Shown: piece by piece, positions 17,701-26,780 of the stretch | How positions within the stretch are numbered: position 1 is the stretch's first letter | Layout of the letters: each line of letters opens with the position of its first letter | Assembly (NCBI GenBank): GCA_022013695.1 | Contig: JAKLPS010000008.1 | Location: forward strand, 160,273 to 224,272 | From: Weeksellaceae bacterium | GTDB taxonomy: Bacteria > Bacteroidota > Bacteroidia > Flavobacteriales > Weeksellaceae | Direction of reading: 5' to 3' | DNA: 64,000 bases | Translations under genes and position numbers: made by a program | Notes under the pieces: model-generated | What the model was told of the DNA's origin: nothing | The model's database searches: none | Seen by the model: the letters and a program-made list of their open reading frames with translations, nothing else

Positions 17701-19391
17701 TCACGTTTCAATGTGTAGGGTTTGAACTTAGCTAAAAATTCCTCATAAGCGTCGAAAGCATCGGGATAAGCGAGGAAAGCTTGCCGCAGCTCGTCCGGAT
17801 TTTTGATATAATATTCGTTGGTCGTCAAACCTTTTCTTTTACCAAAACCTTTTCCGATGGGCGTTGTTTGTTTTTCCCCATCTTTGATGCAGCACAAAAT
17901 ATCTTGGATGTTTGCATCCTCTTTATTGGTATAGAAAGTTTCGTTTTGAGCCAGAATTTTGACATGATACTTCTCTGCAAACTGCAAAAGAACTTCGTTC
18001 AAATGCTCTTCCTCGGGTAGATTGTGATTTTGGAGCTGCACATAAAAATCATCGCCGAATTCGTCTTTCCACCATTGGAAAAGTTCTTCCCCTTTTTGCT
18101 CGCCAATATTTAAAATGGTGTTGGGAATGTCGCCATTGATCCCAGAAGTGAGCGCGATGAGTCCTTTTTTATATTGAGCAATCAATTCTCTACTTATCCT
18201 CGGAACGCCAAAATAGAAACCTTTCTGAAAACCAATGCTAGAGAGCTTAATCAGATTTTTGTAACCCTCGAAATCTTTTGCCAGCAAAACCACTTGTGTG
18301 CGGCGGTCGGGATCGTCTTTTGTAAATTGTTTCTGCCCATAGCGCTCGGAGATGAAAAACTCGCAACCAAGGATTGGGATCAGCGGCTCTTTGATAGGTT
18401 CTTCTTCGATGAAATCTTCGCCATTCTCTTCAGCTTGCTTTTTTTTATCCCAATATTCTTGATGTTTTTTTAAGCGGGCAGCGTTGGTATCTTCTACCGC
18501 AGAAACGAATTTGAAAGCGCCCATCATATTGCCAATGTCCACCATCCCAACAGCGGGAAAATTCTCCTCCAAAGCTTTGCTGACAAGATCGTTGATAGTC
18601 GTCGTCGCAGAAAGGGTGGAGAAAATACTATGATTGTAGAAATGAAAATATTTTCCAAGATCGATGTCCTCCACACGGCCAAAATCGGCTTGTTTTTTCT
18701 TAATGTTGAAGTTGGCAACCTGTCTTCTGATGACAATTCCGAAAGGTTTTATGACCGATGGATTTGCTTTTTTAAATTCTTGTAATTGCATTTCCGAAAC
18801 TTTCAAAACATCCGCAGGAATGATACCTATTCTCATCATTTCGAAGAAGACTTGGGCGGTTGCATTCACGTCTGCTGCGGCGTTGTGCGCTTCGTCAAAT
18901 TTTTCGCTGTACAGTTTTTCGTAAAGTTCTGCCAGTTTGGGCGATTTGAATTTTCCGTTTTTTCCGCCAGCAATTTGGCAAAAATCGGTTCCCAGGATCA
19001 TTGTGTCGGCTTTCGGTTTTTCCTGAAGATTATCTGTAATGTTTTTCCTGAAAAATTCTGCACCTACGATCTTGTAATCGAATTCTACATTGTGTCCGGA
19101 AACGACTCTTACGTTTTCCAACGCTTTGGAAAATTCTATTAAAACTTCTTCTAAATCTCGTCCTTCTTCATTGGCAATTTTTGTGGTGATTCCGTGAATT
19201 CTGGAAGCATTAAACGGGATGTCATAACCTTCCGGTTTGATGATGTAGTCTTGGTTTTCGATAAGGTTGCCCAGATCATCGTGGATTTGCCAAGCAATCT
19301 GAACCATCCGAGGCCAATTGTCTGAATCTGAGAGTGGTGCGTTGAAATTTTTGGGTAAACCGGTGGTTTCTGTGTCGAAAACTAAGTACAT
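14742..19391 (-). CDS. dnaE: DNA polymerase III alpha subunit with fused N-terminal DEDDh exonuclease
   Basis: The replicative polymerase. At 1549 residues it is about 390 longer than E. coli DnaE because it starts with a DnaQ-type proofreading exonuclease (about 1-190). All DEDDh residues are kept: D6 and E8 in FDTETTG, D105 in SGHNVEFDYKIV, H169 and D174 in AHNAAADVN. A PHP domain follows from about 248 with partly lost metal ligands (HFYNHS where HxHxH is usual; VDIGNM where DHGNM is usual), much as in E. coli. Polymerase aspartates are in MPDIDIDFDD and KMDFLGLRTLT. A helix-hairpin-helix region and an OB-fold (YTVAGLITDYK) precede the C-terminus. It is a monocistronic minus-strand gene. 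Confidence 0.97.
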   Translation of the reverse strand: MYLVFDTETTGLPKNFNAPLSDSDNWPRMVQIAWQIHDDLGNLIENQDYIIKPEGYDIPFNASRIHGITTKIANEEGRDLEEVLIEFSKALENVRVVSGHNVEFDYKIVGAEFFRKNITDNLQEKPKADTMILGTDFCQIAGGKNGKFKSPKLAELYEKLYSEKFDEAHNAAADVNATAQVFFEMMRIGIIPADVLKVSEMQLQEFKKANPSVIKPFGIVIRRQVANFNIKKKQADFGRVEDIDLGKYFHFYNHSIFSTLSATTTINDLVSKALEENFPAVGMVDIGNMMGAFKFVSAVEDTNAARLKKHQEYWDKKKQAEENGEDFIEEEPIKEPLIPILGCEFFISERYGQKQFTKDDPDRRTQVVLLAKDFEGYKNLIKLSSIGFQKGFYFGVPRISRELIAQYKKGLIALTSGINGDIPNTILNIGEQKGEELFQWWKDEFGDDFYVQLQNHNLPEEEHLNEVLLQFAEKYHVKILAQNETFYTNKEDANIQDILCCIKDGEKQTTPIGKGFGKRKGLTTNEYYIKNPDELRQAFLAYPDAFDAYEEFLAKFKPYTLKRDVLLPKFDIPAEFVDPEDEKDGGKRGEMAYLRHLTYEGAKKRYPNMTPEIKERLDFELEVIANTGYPGYFLIVQDFCNEARKMGVTVGPGRGSAAGSAVAYCIKITSIDPIKYDLLFERFLNPERVSMPDIDIDFDDEGRDKVIKWVVEKYGQEQVAQIITYSVLGGKSAIKDAGRVLDLSIPETNMIAKLIPPSPGINIAGALSKYDKLRPEDQQLVNEIKAILENPGDARFAVLESARKMEGCIRNTGIHACGVIITPEPVSNLVPITIAAKDADILVSQFDNSVAESAGLLKMDFLGLRTLTIIKDAVKLIKERHGIDIDPDEIPLDDAKTYQLFKEGRTIGIFQYESPGMQKYMRELKPTVFADLIAMNALYRPGPIKYIPNFINRKHGTEEIIYDLPETKEYLEETYGITVYQEQVMLLSQKLANFTRGEADTLRKAMGKKQIEVLNKMYPKFIEGGRKNNLDEQRLEKIWNDWKAFAEYAFNKSHSTCYAWIAYQTAYLKANFPAEYMASVMSNNINNTASITMFMEDCKAMGVDVLGPDVNESQYKFSVNDKGQIRFGLGAIKGIGEGPSETIALIRKNGKFKNIYDFFERVPASQVNKRVAESLVIAGAFDEVDTYHRAQYFDVDSAGRTNIERLSRYGQSFQESKDEMENSLFADFADEVQIERPKILPCAEWPNMHKLNKEKEIIGFYLSAHPLDEFKYQFQFMQGVLSKKAILEEKKETLISLDEGLPILDADVLSDEDVPDLSVSEDLGAEDEIVEESIKKAEPKGNFNFLNLDEVEAFKDQAFPAKLAELFEEKKSWKERQNERENSKEYTVAGLITDYKVADGFRSGEKVAFVQLEDYMGSYSFRLGDREYMRLKDKLDVQRFVIMKLKFSQGKDGRVFVNVAEVLDLKETFQKFAKSMSVVVPLDSLRQSDFDFFKETILKNRGEHKLKFYIKNPADQSILELVSMKHQINISEELLEVLHEVQNYEIFLN

Positions 19392-19602
19392 CTATCTTGT
19401 AATTTGGGGTAAAGTTAAGGTTTTAAAAAGAGAAATAAAATGCTTTAGAAGTCAGATTTTGTTAAATTCATTTAAAAAAATCAGTGCATATTTTTATGGC
19501 GTGATGAAGATATTCCAAAAGAATTCTAAGCTTTAGATTTCTTTAAAAATCCGAAAAAATATAGTTATTGCTATGGGAAACCGATTTGAAATAAGTATTT
19601 TT

Positions 19603-19610
19603 TATCTTTG
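19603..19610 (+). promoter_or_regulatory. -7 box of the subtilase gene
   Basis: TATCTTTG matches TAnnTTTG. It ends 13 bases before ATG 19624, so transcription starts downstream of the ATG at 19573 and the shorter protein is the real product. A TTTG at 19585-19588 is closer than the ideal -33 spacing. Confidence 0.65.
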
Positions 19611-19623
19611 TAAAAAGTTTGCA

Positions 19624-21675
19624 ATGAAAAGAATTGTGTTAACTGCCGGATTGCTCTTTTCTTATTATTTTGCTAATGCTCAGGATTTTAGAATTCAAAG
19701 ATTAAATAATGAGAAGAAATTAGATCTCTATTTTCGGAAAAATCCTGCCCGCCTGTCATCGAAAGTCAAAGATAGTTTGAAGAAGAATCTTGCCGGTTTT
19801 GCAGGAGAGATTCCTCTTTTTTATTCTCTGGAAGAAACGAGTGCTAATGCCACTGCCAATATCGATGAGTTGCAAGCCGGAACTGTCGCCGGCATCGCTG
19901 CTCCGGTTACAGGGAATGGTGTGAAGATTACGGTTTTTGATGCCGGCAGAATCCAAGACACGCACGAGCAGTTTGCCACCAATAGAGCGGTAAATCAGGA
20001 AGCAAGCAGTGAAGCCAAACATTATCACGGCACCAATGTGAATAGTATTTTGATCGGAAACGGACTGGCGACTGGAACTTTCACGCAAAGCAGCATCGCC
20101 TACCCGAAAGCCAATGCCAAAGGCATCCTTCCCCAAGGAACCACGGATAATTATATGTTTGCAACGACTGCTTTGGGCAATAATTATGACAAACTCGCCA
20201 ATCTGCCAGATCTTAATATTTCCAATCATTCTTATGGTGTGAATGTAGGCTGGCAACTTTCTGGCGGCGCCTATTACTGGATAGGAAATTATGAACTGAA
20301 TCACCAGGATACTTATTCGGGTGCTTATTATCAGAATGATTATAATTTCGACACTATCGTTTATTCACAGCCTCAACAGATTATCGTAAAATCTACCGGA
20401 AATTATTATGGTGTTGGTCCGGCAGCGAATTCTACAAAATATAAATATGACACAGCAACAAGCAGCTGGATTCCTTTTGCGGCCGGCGATGAGATTCCAC
20501 CAGCGAACTGCAGCCAGGGTTACAACTGCATCGGTTACGGATCGTTGGCCAAAAACATTATTGTGGTAGGAGCGGTGAATCAACTGACGACTCCAAATCA
20601 TAAATATACTCAGATTTCAGATGTTGTAAAAGGGAGTTTCAGCAGTGCCGGTCCTAGAAAAGATGGTGCTATAAAGCCCGATCTGACGGCAGTTGGCGTC
20701 GATATGATTATGGCGAACTACACCACTTCGAATCCAACGGCGAACAATCTGTACGTGGTGAATTACGGAACATCTTATGCAGCACCGATGGTGACGGGGA
20801 TTGCAGGTGCGCTGACTCAGATCAAAAGAAATATCTCTGGAAACAGCAGTTTTATCTTCAAAGCAGACGAGATGAAGGCGCTGCTGACACATACGGCGAA
20901 TGAAGCGGGCAGACCCGGCCCCGATGTTTGGTATGGATGGGGATTGGTAGATGCTAAAAAAGCCGCGCAGGTCTTGGTGAATGAACTGACAGAAGATGCT
21001 TATTTCGAAAGACCAAATCTTAAATCTGGACTTAATTTTACTAAAGAAATCAAAGCATCGGGAAGTGAACCCTTGAAAGTCAGTATTTCTTGGGTAGATC
21101 CTGCAATCGCTTATTTTACAACCGACATAGACCTTCAGCAGAATCACTCGTCCCGAATCGTGAATGATCTGGATTTGCGGGTCGTCGAAGTAAGTTCTGG
21201 CACAACATTTTATCCTTGGAAGTTGGATATTAGCGATCCAAATGCCAATGCAACTAAAGGTGATAATACCGTCGATAATGTTGAGCAAATAGTGATTGAC
21301 AATCCAGCAGCAAGTGGTACTTACAGAATAGAAGTGAGTAACAAAAACACATTGGTAAATCAGGCTGGAAACGCCACAACTCAGGATTTTGCACTTGTAG
21401 CAACAGGAACGAAAAAAACGACTTTAGGAGCTGATAATCTCTCCAAAAATGATCTTAAAATCTACCCTACAAAAACAAGTGATATAGTTCATATTGATGC
21501 GCCAAGTGATATCATGAGAATTGCTGTTTTCGATATGAATGGGAAATTGGTGATTGAAAAAACAAACCTATCGAAATTTCAAACGATTAATCTCAACCAA
21601 TTGCCAAGTTCTATTTATATTCTAACCGTCACAACGAAAGAAGGAATTCGCTCCCAGAAAATAGTGAAAGATTAA
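19624..21675 (+). CDS. T9SS-exported subtilisin-like (S8) serine protease
   Basis: An extracellular endopeptidase. I chose ATG 19624 because it opens a signal peptide (MKRIVLTAGLLFSYYFANA, then QDF) and because the -7 box at 19603-19610 lies downstream of the in-frame ATG at 19573. The 683 residues contain the S8 triad: D106 in ITVFDAGRIQD, H135 in HYHGTNVNS and S384 in YGTSYAAPMVTG. A beta-rich P-domain-like region follows (KVSISWVDPA..NDLDLRVVE), then a type A sorting domain (DLKIYPTKTSDIVHI..RSQKIVKD). The YPNP motif is degenerate (YPTK). It is a single-gene unit. Confidence 0.92.
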   Translation: MKRIVLTAGLLFSYYFANAQDFRIQRLNNEKKLDLYFRKNPARLSSKVKDSLKKNLAGFAGEIPLFYSLEETSANATANIDELQAGTVAGIAAPVTGNGVKITVFDAGRIQDTHEQFATNRAVNQEASSEAKHYHGTNVNSILIGNGLATGTFTQSSIAYPKANAKGILPQGTTDNYMFATTALGNNYDKLANLPDLNISNHSYGVNVGWQLSGGAYYWIGNYELNHQDTYSGAYYQNDYNFDTIVYSQPQQIIVKSTGNYYGVGPAANSTKYKYDTATSSWIPFAAGDEIPPANCSQGYNCIGYGSLAKNIIVVGAVNQLTTPNHKYTQISDVVKGSFSSAGPRKDGAIKPDLTAVGVDMIMANYTTSNPTANNLYVVNYGTSYAAPMVTGIAGALTQIKRNISGNSSFIFKADEMKALLTHTANEAGRPGPDVWYGWGLVDAKKAAQVLVNELTEDAYFERPNLKSGLNFTKEIKASGSEPLKVSISWVDPAIAYFTTDIDLQQNHSSRIVNDLDLRVVEVSSGTTFYPWKLDISDPNANATKGDNTVDNVEQIVIDNPAASGTYRIEVSNKNTLVNQAGNATTQDFALVATGTKKTTLGADNLSKNDLKIYPTKTSDIVHIDAPSDIMRIAVFDMNGKLVIEKTNLSKFQTINLNQLPSSIYILTVTTKEGIRSQKIVKD

Positions 21676-21874
21676 ATTTGGGATTTGGAAACAGTTAGAA
21701 TTGCATAATACTGAAAAAGGGGGAGAAAATTCTCACCTTAAAACTATCATTTTTGACATTAATGCTATTGCTCAAAAGTTGGTCTCCACAAGAACTTTGT
21801 CCTCTGCAGATTAATGCGCATCATTTACAAAACTTTTCCCGAAAAATCACAACTATTTTGACCTCAGTACCTAA

Positions 21875-23206
21875 TTAATTTTGATAACTGTAGTATCTTG
21901 CGCCCTTCAAAACTGGGCTTTCCTCTTCAATTCTTATAAGTCCAAAACCTTTATAATATTGATTAACTGAAGATTCCAGTTGTTTGCGATGTAATTTTTC
22001 ATAGGTTTCAAAATCGATTGGCAATCTGTTTTTCAGTTCTTCAAATAGATTCCATTTTTCAACGACAGATTTCCATTCCGGAGAAACTTTGCCAACGAAG
22101 ACTTTTGATTTGGATCCGCTTCCGTACGCTAAGAAACCGATTTCTTTAGCCGTTAAATCTTCATTTTCGTCAAACGAAGTTTGAAGAGCTGACAGCAACG
22201 CCATAAAAATAGAAGCCGTGTACATATTTCCGATTTCGGAAGAAGCGCGCTGAGATTTCTCTATTTTCTCATTAATGAAATTGATGTAATCCTCGGATTT
22301 TGCTATGGTTTTCTGTTTCTCTGCATCAGAATAATCCAGATGATTTTCCAAACTGTAAATTTCGGTAAAGACTCTTTTCCCGTGGAATGCGTAAGGCAAG
22401 TGGAAAATCAAATAGCGCCAATCCTCGTAGGGTCTCACGGTGAAAGTCTGATCCTTATAATCTTCATAAGCCTCTCGGATCCGGTCCTGATAACACTGAT
22501 TGGAATATTGTCCATCGAAAACCGGTTCGTCTGTAAACACTTCAATTTTGTCGGGAAAATTTTCCGGCGCAGTTGGAAAGTCATCTTTGAAAAAACGGCG
22601 CCTCGGCTTGAAGAAATCGAAAACACTTTCTGTTGCAACGCCCCAATTGTTATCAATTTCTATTAATTTTGGATTGGCTGAAACCAATAAGGCCACTGCG
22701 CCGCCACCCTGAGTATATTCGCCAGACGAAGCCAACTCATATTTTGCATAGTCACTTGCAATTACAACTGCTTTTTTGGTTGGATTTGCTCTCATAAAAT
22801 CTAAACAATTGTGTAAAGCATCCACCGCTCCAACGCAGGCAAAAGTCATATCGACAACGTCGCAATTTTTGAAACTTCTTTCACCAAAATCTTCGGTTAA
22901 AAATTCTTCCACCATTTGGACAGCGTAAGTTGCGGTCGGTTTCGCGGCGTCCAAAGCACTTTCGGTTCCGAGATAAACTCTGGAGATTTCCTGGGGAGTG
23001 AGATTATAATCCAGAATTAATTTTAATAATGCTTCTGCGGCGAAAGTTGCTGCGTCTTCGTGAACATCGGGCAAAGCCATTTTGTGCAGTCCCAGACCTT
23101 TCTCCAATTTTGCCGGTTCGATTCCTCGTTTCTCAGCAAGTTCTTTGATTTCTAAATATAAAGTAGGCACATAAAAACTGGCCACATCAACTCCGAATTT
23201 CGTCAT
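21875..23206 (-). CDS. Hydroxymethylglutaryl-CoA synthase
   Basis: Condenses acetyl-CoA with acetoacetyl-CoA to HMG-CoA, the first committed mevalonate-pathway step. The 443 residues have the thiolase-like fold with E82 in LGTESALDAAKP, nucleophile C124 in MTFACVGAVDAL and H269 in FHLPYAFHG. These correspond to the Glu-Cys-His triad of bacterial HMGS enzymes. The HMG-CoA reductase that would use its product is 8 kb away at 31400. The 199 bases to the subtilase gene hold only a weak hairpin near 21720. Confidence 0.94.
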   Translation of the reverse strand: MTKFGVDVASFYVPTLYLEIKELAEKRGIEPAKLEKGLGLHKMALPDVHEDAATFAAEALLKLILDYNLTPQEISRVYLGTESALDAAKPTATYAVQMVEEFLTEDFGERSFKNCDVVDMTFACVGAVDALHNCLDFMRANPTKKAVVIASDYAKYELASSGEYTQGGGAVALLVSANPKLIEIDNNWGVATESVFDFFKPRRRFFKDDFPTAPENFPDKIEVFTDEPVFDGQYSNQCYQDRIREAYEDYKDQTFTVRPYEDWRYLIFHLPYAFHGKRVFTEIYSLENHLDYSDAEKQKTIAKSEDYINFINEKIEKSQRASSEIGNMYTASIFMALLSALQTSFDENEDLTAKEIGFLAYGSGSKSKVFVGKVSPEWKSVVEKWNLFEELKNRLPIDFETYEKLHRKQLESSVNQYYKGFGLIRIEEESPVLKGARYYSYQN

Positions 23207-23528
23207 TTTAAAAATTTTAAGACACGAATTTAGAGATTTTTCAGCGGAATTTAGGTGTATTTTGGGTATAATATTTTGGAAAAATGAAACTAAATAAACA
23301 AACGACCAAAGTCACAAAAGTTCTATTGATTTTTTAAAAGTTAGAAAAGCAAAATGATCAGATTACTCTTTTGAAAATACCTTAAACTTAGATTTTCTTT
23401 TGTAACTTTTGTGGTGTCCCGTCCTAAAAATCCGATACAGATTATAGGTCAAAGATAAATAATTAACCAAAGAAAAAAACGTTTTTGTTTTGGTTTGAAA
23501 AATGAGGTCGTATTTGATCAAAGGAAGT
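23207..23528. other. 322-base gap, possibly holding an insertion-sequence remnant
   Basis: No ORF of note. The segment from about 23413 (GTGTCCCGTCCTAAAAAT) to about 23520 resembles the end region of Bacteroidota insertion sequences as I remember them, including a GAGGTCGTATTTGATCA half-palindrome at its right side. This is recollection, not a match I could run. The promoter of HMG-CoA synthase should be near 23220-23250 (minus strand TAAATTCG is an imperfect -7 box). Confidence 0.3.
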
Positions 23529-23550
23529 CGCCCCGAAAAATTTCGGGGCG
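23529..23550. terminator. Hairpin terminator after the SRPBCC gene
   Basis: CGCCCCGAAA and TTTCGGGGCG arms form a GC-rich stem 5 bases beyond the stop codon at 23556 on the minus strand. The T-rich tail is better on the plus side. Confidence 0.75.
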
Positions 23551-23555
23551 ATTTT

Positions 23556-24086
23556 CTATTTTTCAGACAGTTCCTTTAATTTTCCGAGACCTTCCGAGAA
23601 GGACTTGCTCATCTGCGAATTCATTAGCGGCATCATTGGCTTGAAATACGCCTCGACGTCATAATCAATGCTCCAAGTCGCCTTTGTTGCAGCACCCTCC
23701 GCGGTCAGCTGCAGGTTCGAAGTGGCCGTATCATCCATCGGCTTGATGAAATGCATTTTAGTAGCCACGCTTTCATTGGGGACGATCGCGGTAATTTCTT
23801 CCTCGCCTTCTCCTGCATCAGCATTTCCCTTCCAATGGTAGCCGTCGCCCACTTCCCCGGGAGTTCCTTTGTAAGTCACGACAATATTCGGGTCGAATTT
23901 CATCCAAGGATTCCAAGTGTTGAATGCCCTCATAGAATTTACATTTTGCCATACTTTTTCCTTTGGCGCATTGATAAGGATGGATTGCTCGTTATGAACT
24001 TTGCTGTCAACTACCAACATCATCACTGCACAGTAGATCACGATTACGGCCAAAATAGCACCTAAAATTTTCAAAAATTTTTTCAT
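23556..24086 (-). CDS. Membrane-anchored SRPBCC-fold protein
   Basis: A 176-residue protein with one N-terminal membrane helix (residues 5-27) and an SRPBCC/polyketide-cyclase-like domain outside or facing the periplasm. Seen: SILINAPKEKVWQNV at the first strand-helix, FNTWNPWMKFDP, and a final amphipathic helix (MSKSFSEGLGKLKELSEK). This fold binds hydrophobic ligands. The substrate here is unknown. It has its own -7 box at 24111-24118 and a terminator at 23529-23550, so it is monocistronic. Confidence 0.82.
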   Translation of the reverse strand: MKKFLKILGAILAVIVIYCAVMMLVVDSKVHNEQSILINAPKEKVWQNVNSMRAFNTWNPWMKFDPNIVVTYKGTPGEVGDGYHWKGNADAGEGEEEITAIVPNESVATKMHFIKPMDDTATSNLQLTAEGAATKATWSIDYDVEAYFKPMMPLMNSQMSKSFSEGLGKLKELSEK

Positions 24087-24110
24087 AAGATTTATAGTTT
24101 AAGTTTAAAA

Positions 24111-24118
24111 CAAATCTA
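24111..24118 (-). promoter_or_regulatory. -7 box of the SRPBCC gene
   Basis: TAGATTTG on the minus strand ends 24 bases before the ATG at 24086. A TTTG lies 15 bases upstream of it. Confidence 0.6.
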
Positions 24119-24209
24119 AAAATTATTTAAATACAAAAAGTTTTTCTACAACAATAATATTTCCGTGCAAGTCAGGGCGCAATTTTGTCACACTTTCAAC
24201 TTTAGGTAC

Positions 24210-24217
24210 TAAATTTG
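24210..24217 (+). promoter_or_regulatory. -7 box of the M3 peptidase gene
   Basis: TAAATTTG, a perfect TAnnTTTG, ends 46 bases before ATG 24264. TTTTG at 24182-24186 could be the -33 element. A GTCACA/TGTGAC pair (24187 and 24217) overlaps it. Confidence 0.6.
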
Positions 24218-24263
24218 TGACTCCGAAACGATTAAAAATTCACCGACAACCATCAACTATATT

Positions 24264-26303
24264 ATGAATCCACTATTGCAAAAATTCGATACAAAATACA
24301 CCTCAGCACCTTTTGCCGACATCAAAGAAGAACATTATCTTCCTGCTTTTCAGAAATTAATCAAAATATCCGAAAATGAAATAGAGGAAATTGCCAACAA
24401 TCCGGAACCGCCTAATTTCGAAAACACCATCGAAGCAATGGCATTTTCCGGCGAACAGTTGGACAGAGTTTCCAGCATTTTCTTCAATCTTAATTCTGCA
24501 GAAACCAACGATGAAATTCAGAAAATTGCGCAGGATGTTTCCCCACTTTTGACGGAATTCTCTTCCAAAATTTCTCAAAACGAAAAATTATTCGGAAGAA
24601 TAAAAGCCGTTTATGACGAAAAAGACAAGCTGGAATTGAACGATGAACAAGAAATGTTGCTCAACGAAACCTACAAAGGTTTTGTAAGAAGCGGCGCTTT
24701 ATTAAATGAAGAGGACAAAAAGAAATTGGAGAAAATCAATATGGATCTCTCCATCAAGTCGCTTCAATTCGGGCAAAATGTGTTGGCTTCAACCAATTCT
24801 TATTACAAACATATTACAAACGCAGAAGAACTAAAAGGCATTCCCGAAGCTGTTCTTCAGCAATACGAAGAAGACGCGAAGGAAAAAGGCTTGGAAGGAT
24901 ATGTGATTACTTTGCAATATCCGAGCTATCTTCCTGCGATGACTTATGCCGAAAATCGTGAGCTCAGAAAAGAACTCGCCCTTGCGAATGGAAAAAAATC
25001 CTTTGACGGTGGCGAATTCGACAATCAAAATCTCATCAAAGAAATCGTAAAACTTCGTCAGAAAAAAGCGGAATTGTTGGGGTATAAAAATTATGCAAAT
25101 TTTGTTCTTGAAGAAAGAATGGCACAATCTCCGGAAAAAGTTTTTGCCTTCCTCAACGAACTTTTGGAAAAAGCAAAACCCTACGCCGAAAAAGAAATCG
25201 AAGAACTGAAAACTCTGGCAAAAGCCGACAGAATTGAGGAAATCCAAAGTTACGACCACGCATTTTATGCAGAAAAATTAAGAAAACAAAAATTTGACAT
25301 CGATGATGAAGAGCTGAAACCTTATTTCCAATTGGAAAAAGTTCAGGAAGCGGTTTTTGGATTGGCCGGAAAATTATTTGGTTTAGAGTTCAAGGAAATC
25401 AATGATATTCAGAAATATCACGACGACGTGAAAACCTTTGAGATTACGGAAGTTGGAAACAACCTCGACGCCTCAGCCCACTTCAAAGCCCTGCTCTACG
25501 TCGATTATCACCCGAGAAAAGGCAAACGGGCCGGCGCTTGGATGACGAGCTATAAAAATCAATACAAAAAGGACGGCGAAAATTCCCGTCCGCATATTTC
25601 CGTGGTTTGCAACTTCACCAAACCTACGAAAGAGACGCCAAGCTTGCTGACTTTCCAAGAAGTGACCACTTTGTTCCACGAATTCGGACACGCACTTCAC
25701 GGCGTTCTGGCAGATACCACCTATCCCAATCTTTCGGGAACATCGGTCAAATGGGATTTTGTGGAATTGCCTTCGCAGTTTTTGGAAAACTTCTGCTACG
25801 AACCGGAATTCCTGAAAACTTTCGCCCAACATTATCAAACCGGAGAAATCTTGCCCGATGAAAAAATCGAGAAAATCGCTCAAAGCAAATCTTTTATGGA
25901 AGGTTATCAGACTATGAGACAGCTTGGTTTAGGGCTTTTGGATATGGGCTACCACACAAAATCAGATAAAGTTTCGGACATTAAAACCTTTGAAGCCGAA
26001 GAAACCAAAGCAACCAATCTGTATCCTTCCAATCCGGAAACGGCCGTCAGTCCGAGTTTTTCTCATATTTTCCAGGGCGGCTATTCGGCTGGATATTATT
26101 CCTACAAATGGGCAGAAGTTTTGGATGCCGATGCGTTTCAATATTTCAAGGAAAACGGAATTTTCAATCCGGAAATCGCAGCAAAATATAAAGTTTTATT
26201 ATCTTCCGGCGGAACCAAAGACCCAATGGAATTGTACAAAAACTTCCGAGGAAGCGAGCCGAAAGTGGAAAGCCTGCTGAAAAGAGCGTTTGGAAGTAAT
26301 TGA
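24264..26303 (+). CDS. M3-family zinc oligopeptidase (Dcp/oligopeptidase A-like)
   Basis: Degrades short peptides in the cytoplasm or periplasm. The 679 residues lack a signal peptide, which favours the cytosol. The zinc site is in TTLFHEFGHALHG (HExxH), preceded by the family RPHISVVCNFTKP block and followed by WDFVELPSQFLENF with the third ligand Glu. The C-terminal FSHIFQGGYSAGYYSYKWAE substrate-binding region is intact. Whether it is a dipeptidyl carboxypeptidase or oligopeptidase A cannot be told from sequence. Gene alone, with promoter at 24210-24217. Confidence 0.95.
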   Translation: MNPLLQKFDTKYTSAPFADIKEEHYLPAFQKLIKISENEIEEIANNPEPPNFENTIEAMAFSGEQLDRVSSIFFNLNSAETNDEIQKIAQDVSPLLTEFSSKISQNEKLFGRIKAVYDEKDKLELNDEQEMLLNETYKGFVRSGALLNEEDKKKLEKINMDLSIKSLQFGQNVLASTNSYYKHITNAEELKGIPEAVLQQYEEDAKEKGLEGYVITLQYPSYLPAMTYAENRELRKELALANGKKSFDGGEFDNQNLIKEIVKLRQKKAELLGYKNYANFVLEERMAQSPEKVFAFLNELLEKAKPYAEKEIEELKTLAKADRIEEIQSYDHAFYAEKLRKQKFDIDDEELKPYFQLEKVQEAVFGLAGKLFGLEFKEINDIQKYHDDVKTFEITEVGNNLDASAHFKALLYVDYHPRKGKRAGAWMTSYKNQYKKDGENSRPHISVVCNFTKPTKETPSLLTFQEVTTLFHEFGHALHGVLADTTYPNLSGTSVKWDFVELPSQFLENFCYEPEFLKTFAQHYQTGEILPDEKIEKIAQSKSFMEGYQTMRQLGLGLLDMGYHTKSDKVSDIKTFEAEETKATNLYPSNPETAVSPSFSHIFQGGYSAGYYSYKWAEVLDADAFQYFKENGIFNPEIAAKYKVLLSSGGTKDPMELYKNFRGSEPKVESLLKRAFGSN

Positions 26304-26396
26304 TTATTAACCAATTATAAAGTAAATAATTGCACTTTTGAAGCATTTGAAACTTTGAAAACCAAGCGTTGTTCGGCTGAGATCGTCAGCGCAGCA

Positions 26397-26633
26397 TCAA
26401 TTATTTTTCTTCTTCTGTCTCAAAACATAGAGGTACAAACTTTCCACTTTTGCTCTCGCCCAATCGGTTTTCCTTAGAAATTTCAAAGACGAATTGATGC
26501 TCGGCTTGTCGTTGAAACATCGGATGTTAATTTGCTTGCCTAATTCTTCGAAACCATCATAATAATCGAGCAATTCTTCCAAAATAGTGTCGAGTCTTTT
26601 GCCGTGTAAAGGATCTTTCGAAGGTTTTTCCAT
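26397..26633 (-). CDS. VF530-family (DUF2132) small protein
   Basis: A 78-residue soluble protein of the VF530 family, whose solved member has a helical fold suggested to bind DNA; the cellular role is not established. The family core is plain: KDPLHGKRLDTILEELLDYY, GFEELGKQINIRCFN and SSLKFLRKTDWARAKVESLY. It ends in a basic tail (RQKKKNN). The gene is monocistronic and convergent with the M3 peptidase gene, 93 bases apart. Confidence 0.88.
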   Translation of the reverse strand: MEKPSKDPLHGKRLDTILEELLDYYDGFEELGKQINIRCFNDKPSINSSLKFLRKTDWARAKVESLYLYVLRQKKKNN

Positions 26634-26780
26634 CTTGTAAAATTATGAATTAAATATAATTTTAAACTTTAAGCCCGCAAAGATCTTTTGATAATTACTA
26701 AAAATATTTTTGAGATTCGCAAAGGCGCTTCGCTCAGCCAAGTATTATGAAAAATAAAATATTTAGATATCCTTATTTCA

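Noticed and set aside
19573..19623. Upstream start of the subtilase gene
   Set aside because: The -7 box 19603-19610 is downstream of that ATG and the signal peptide begins at 19624.
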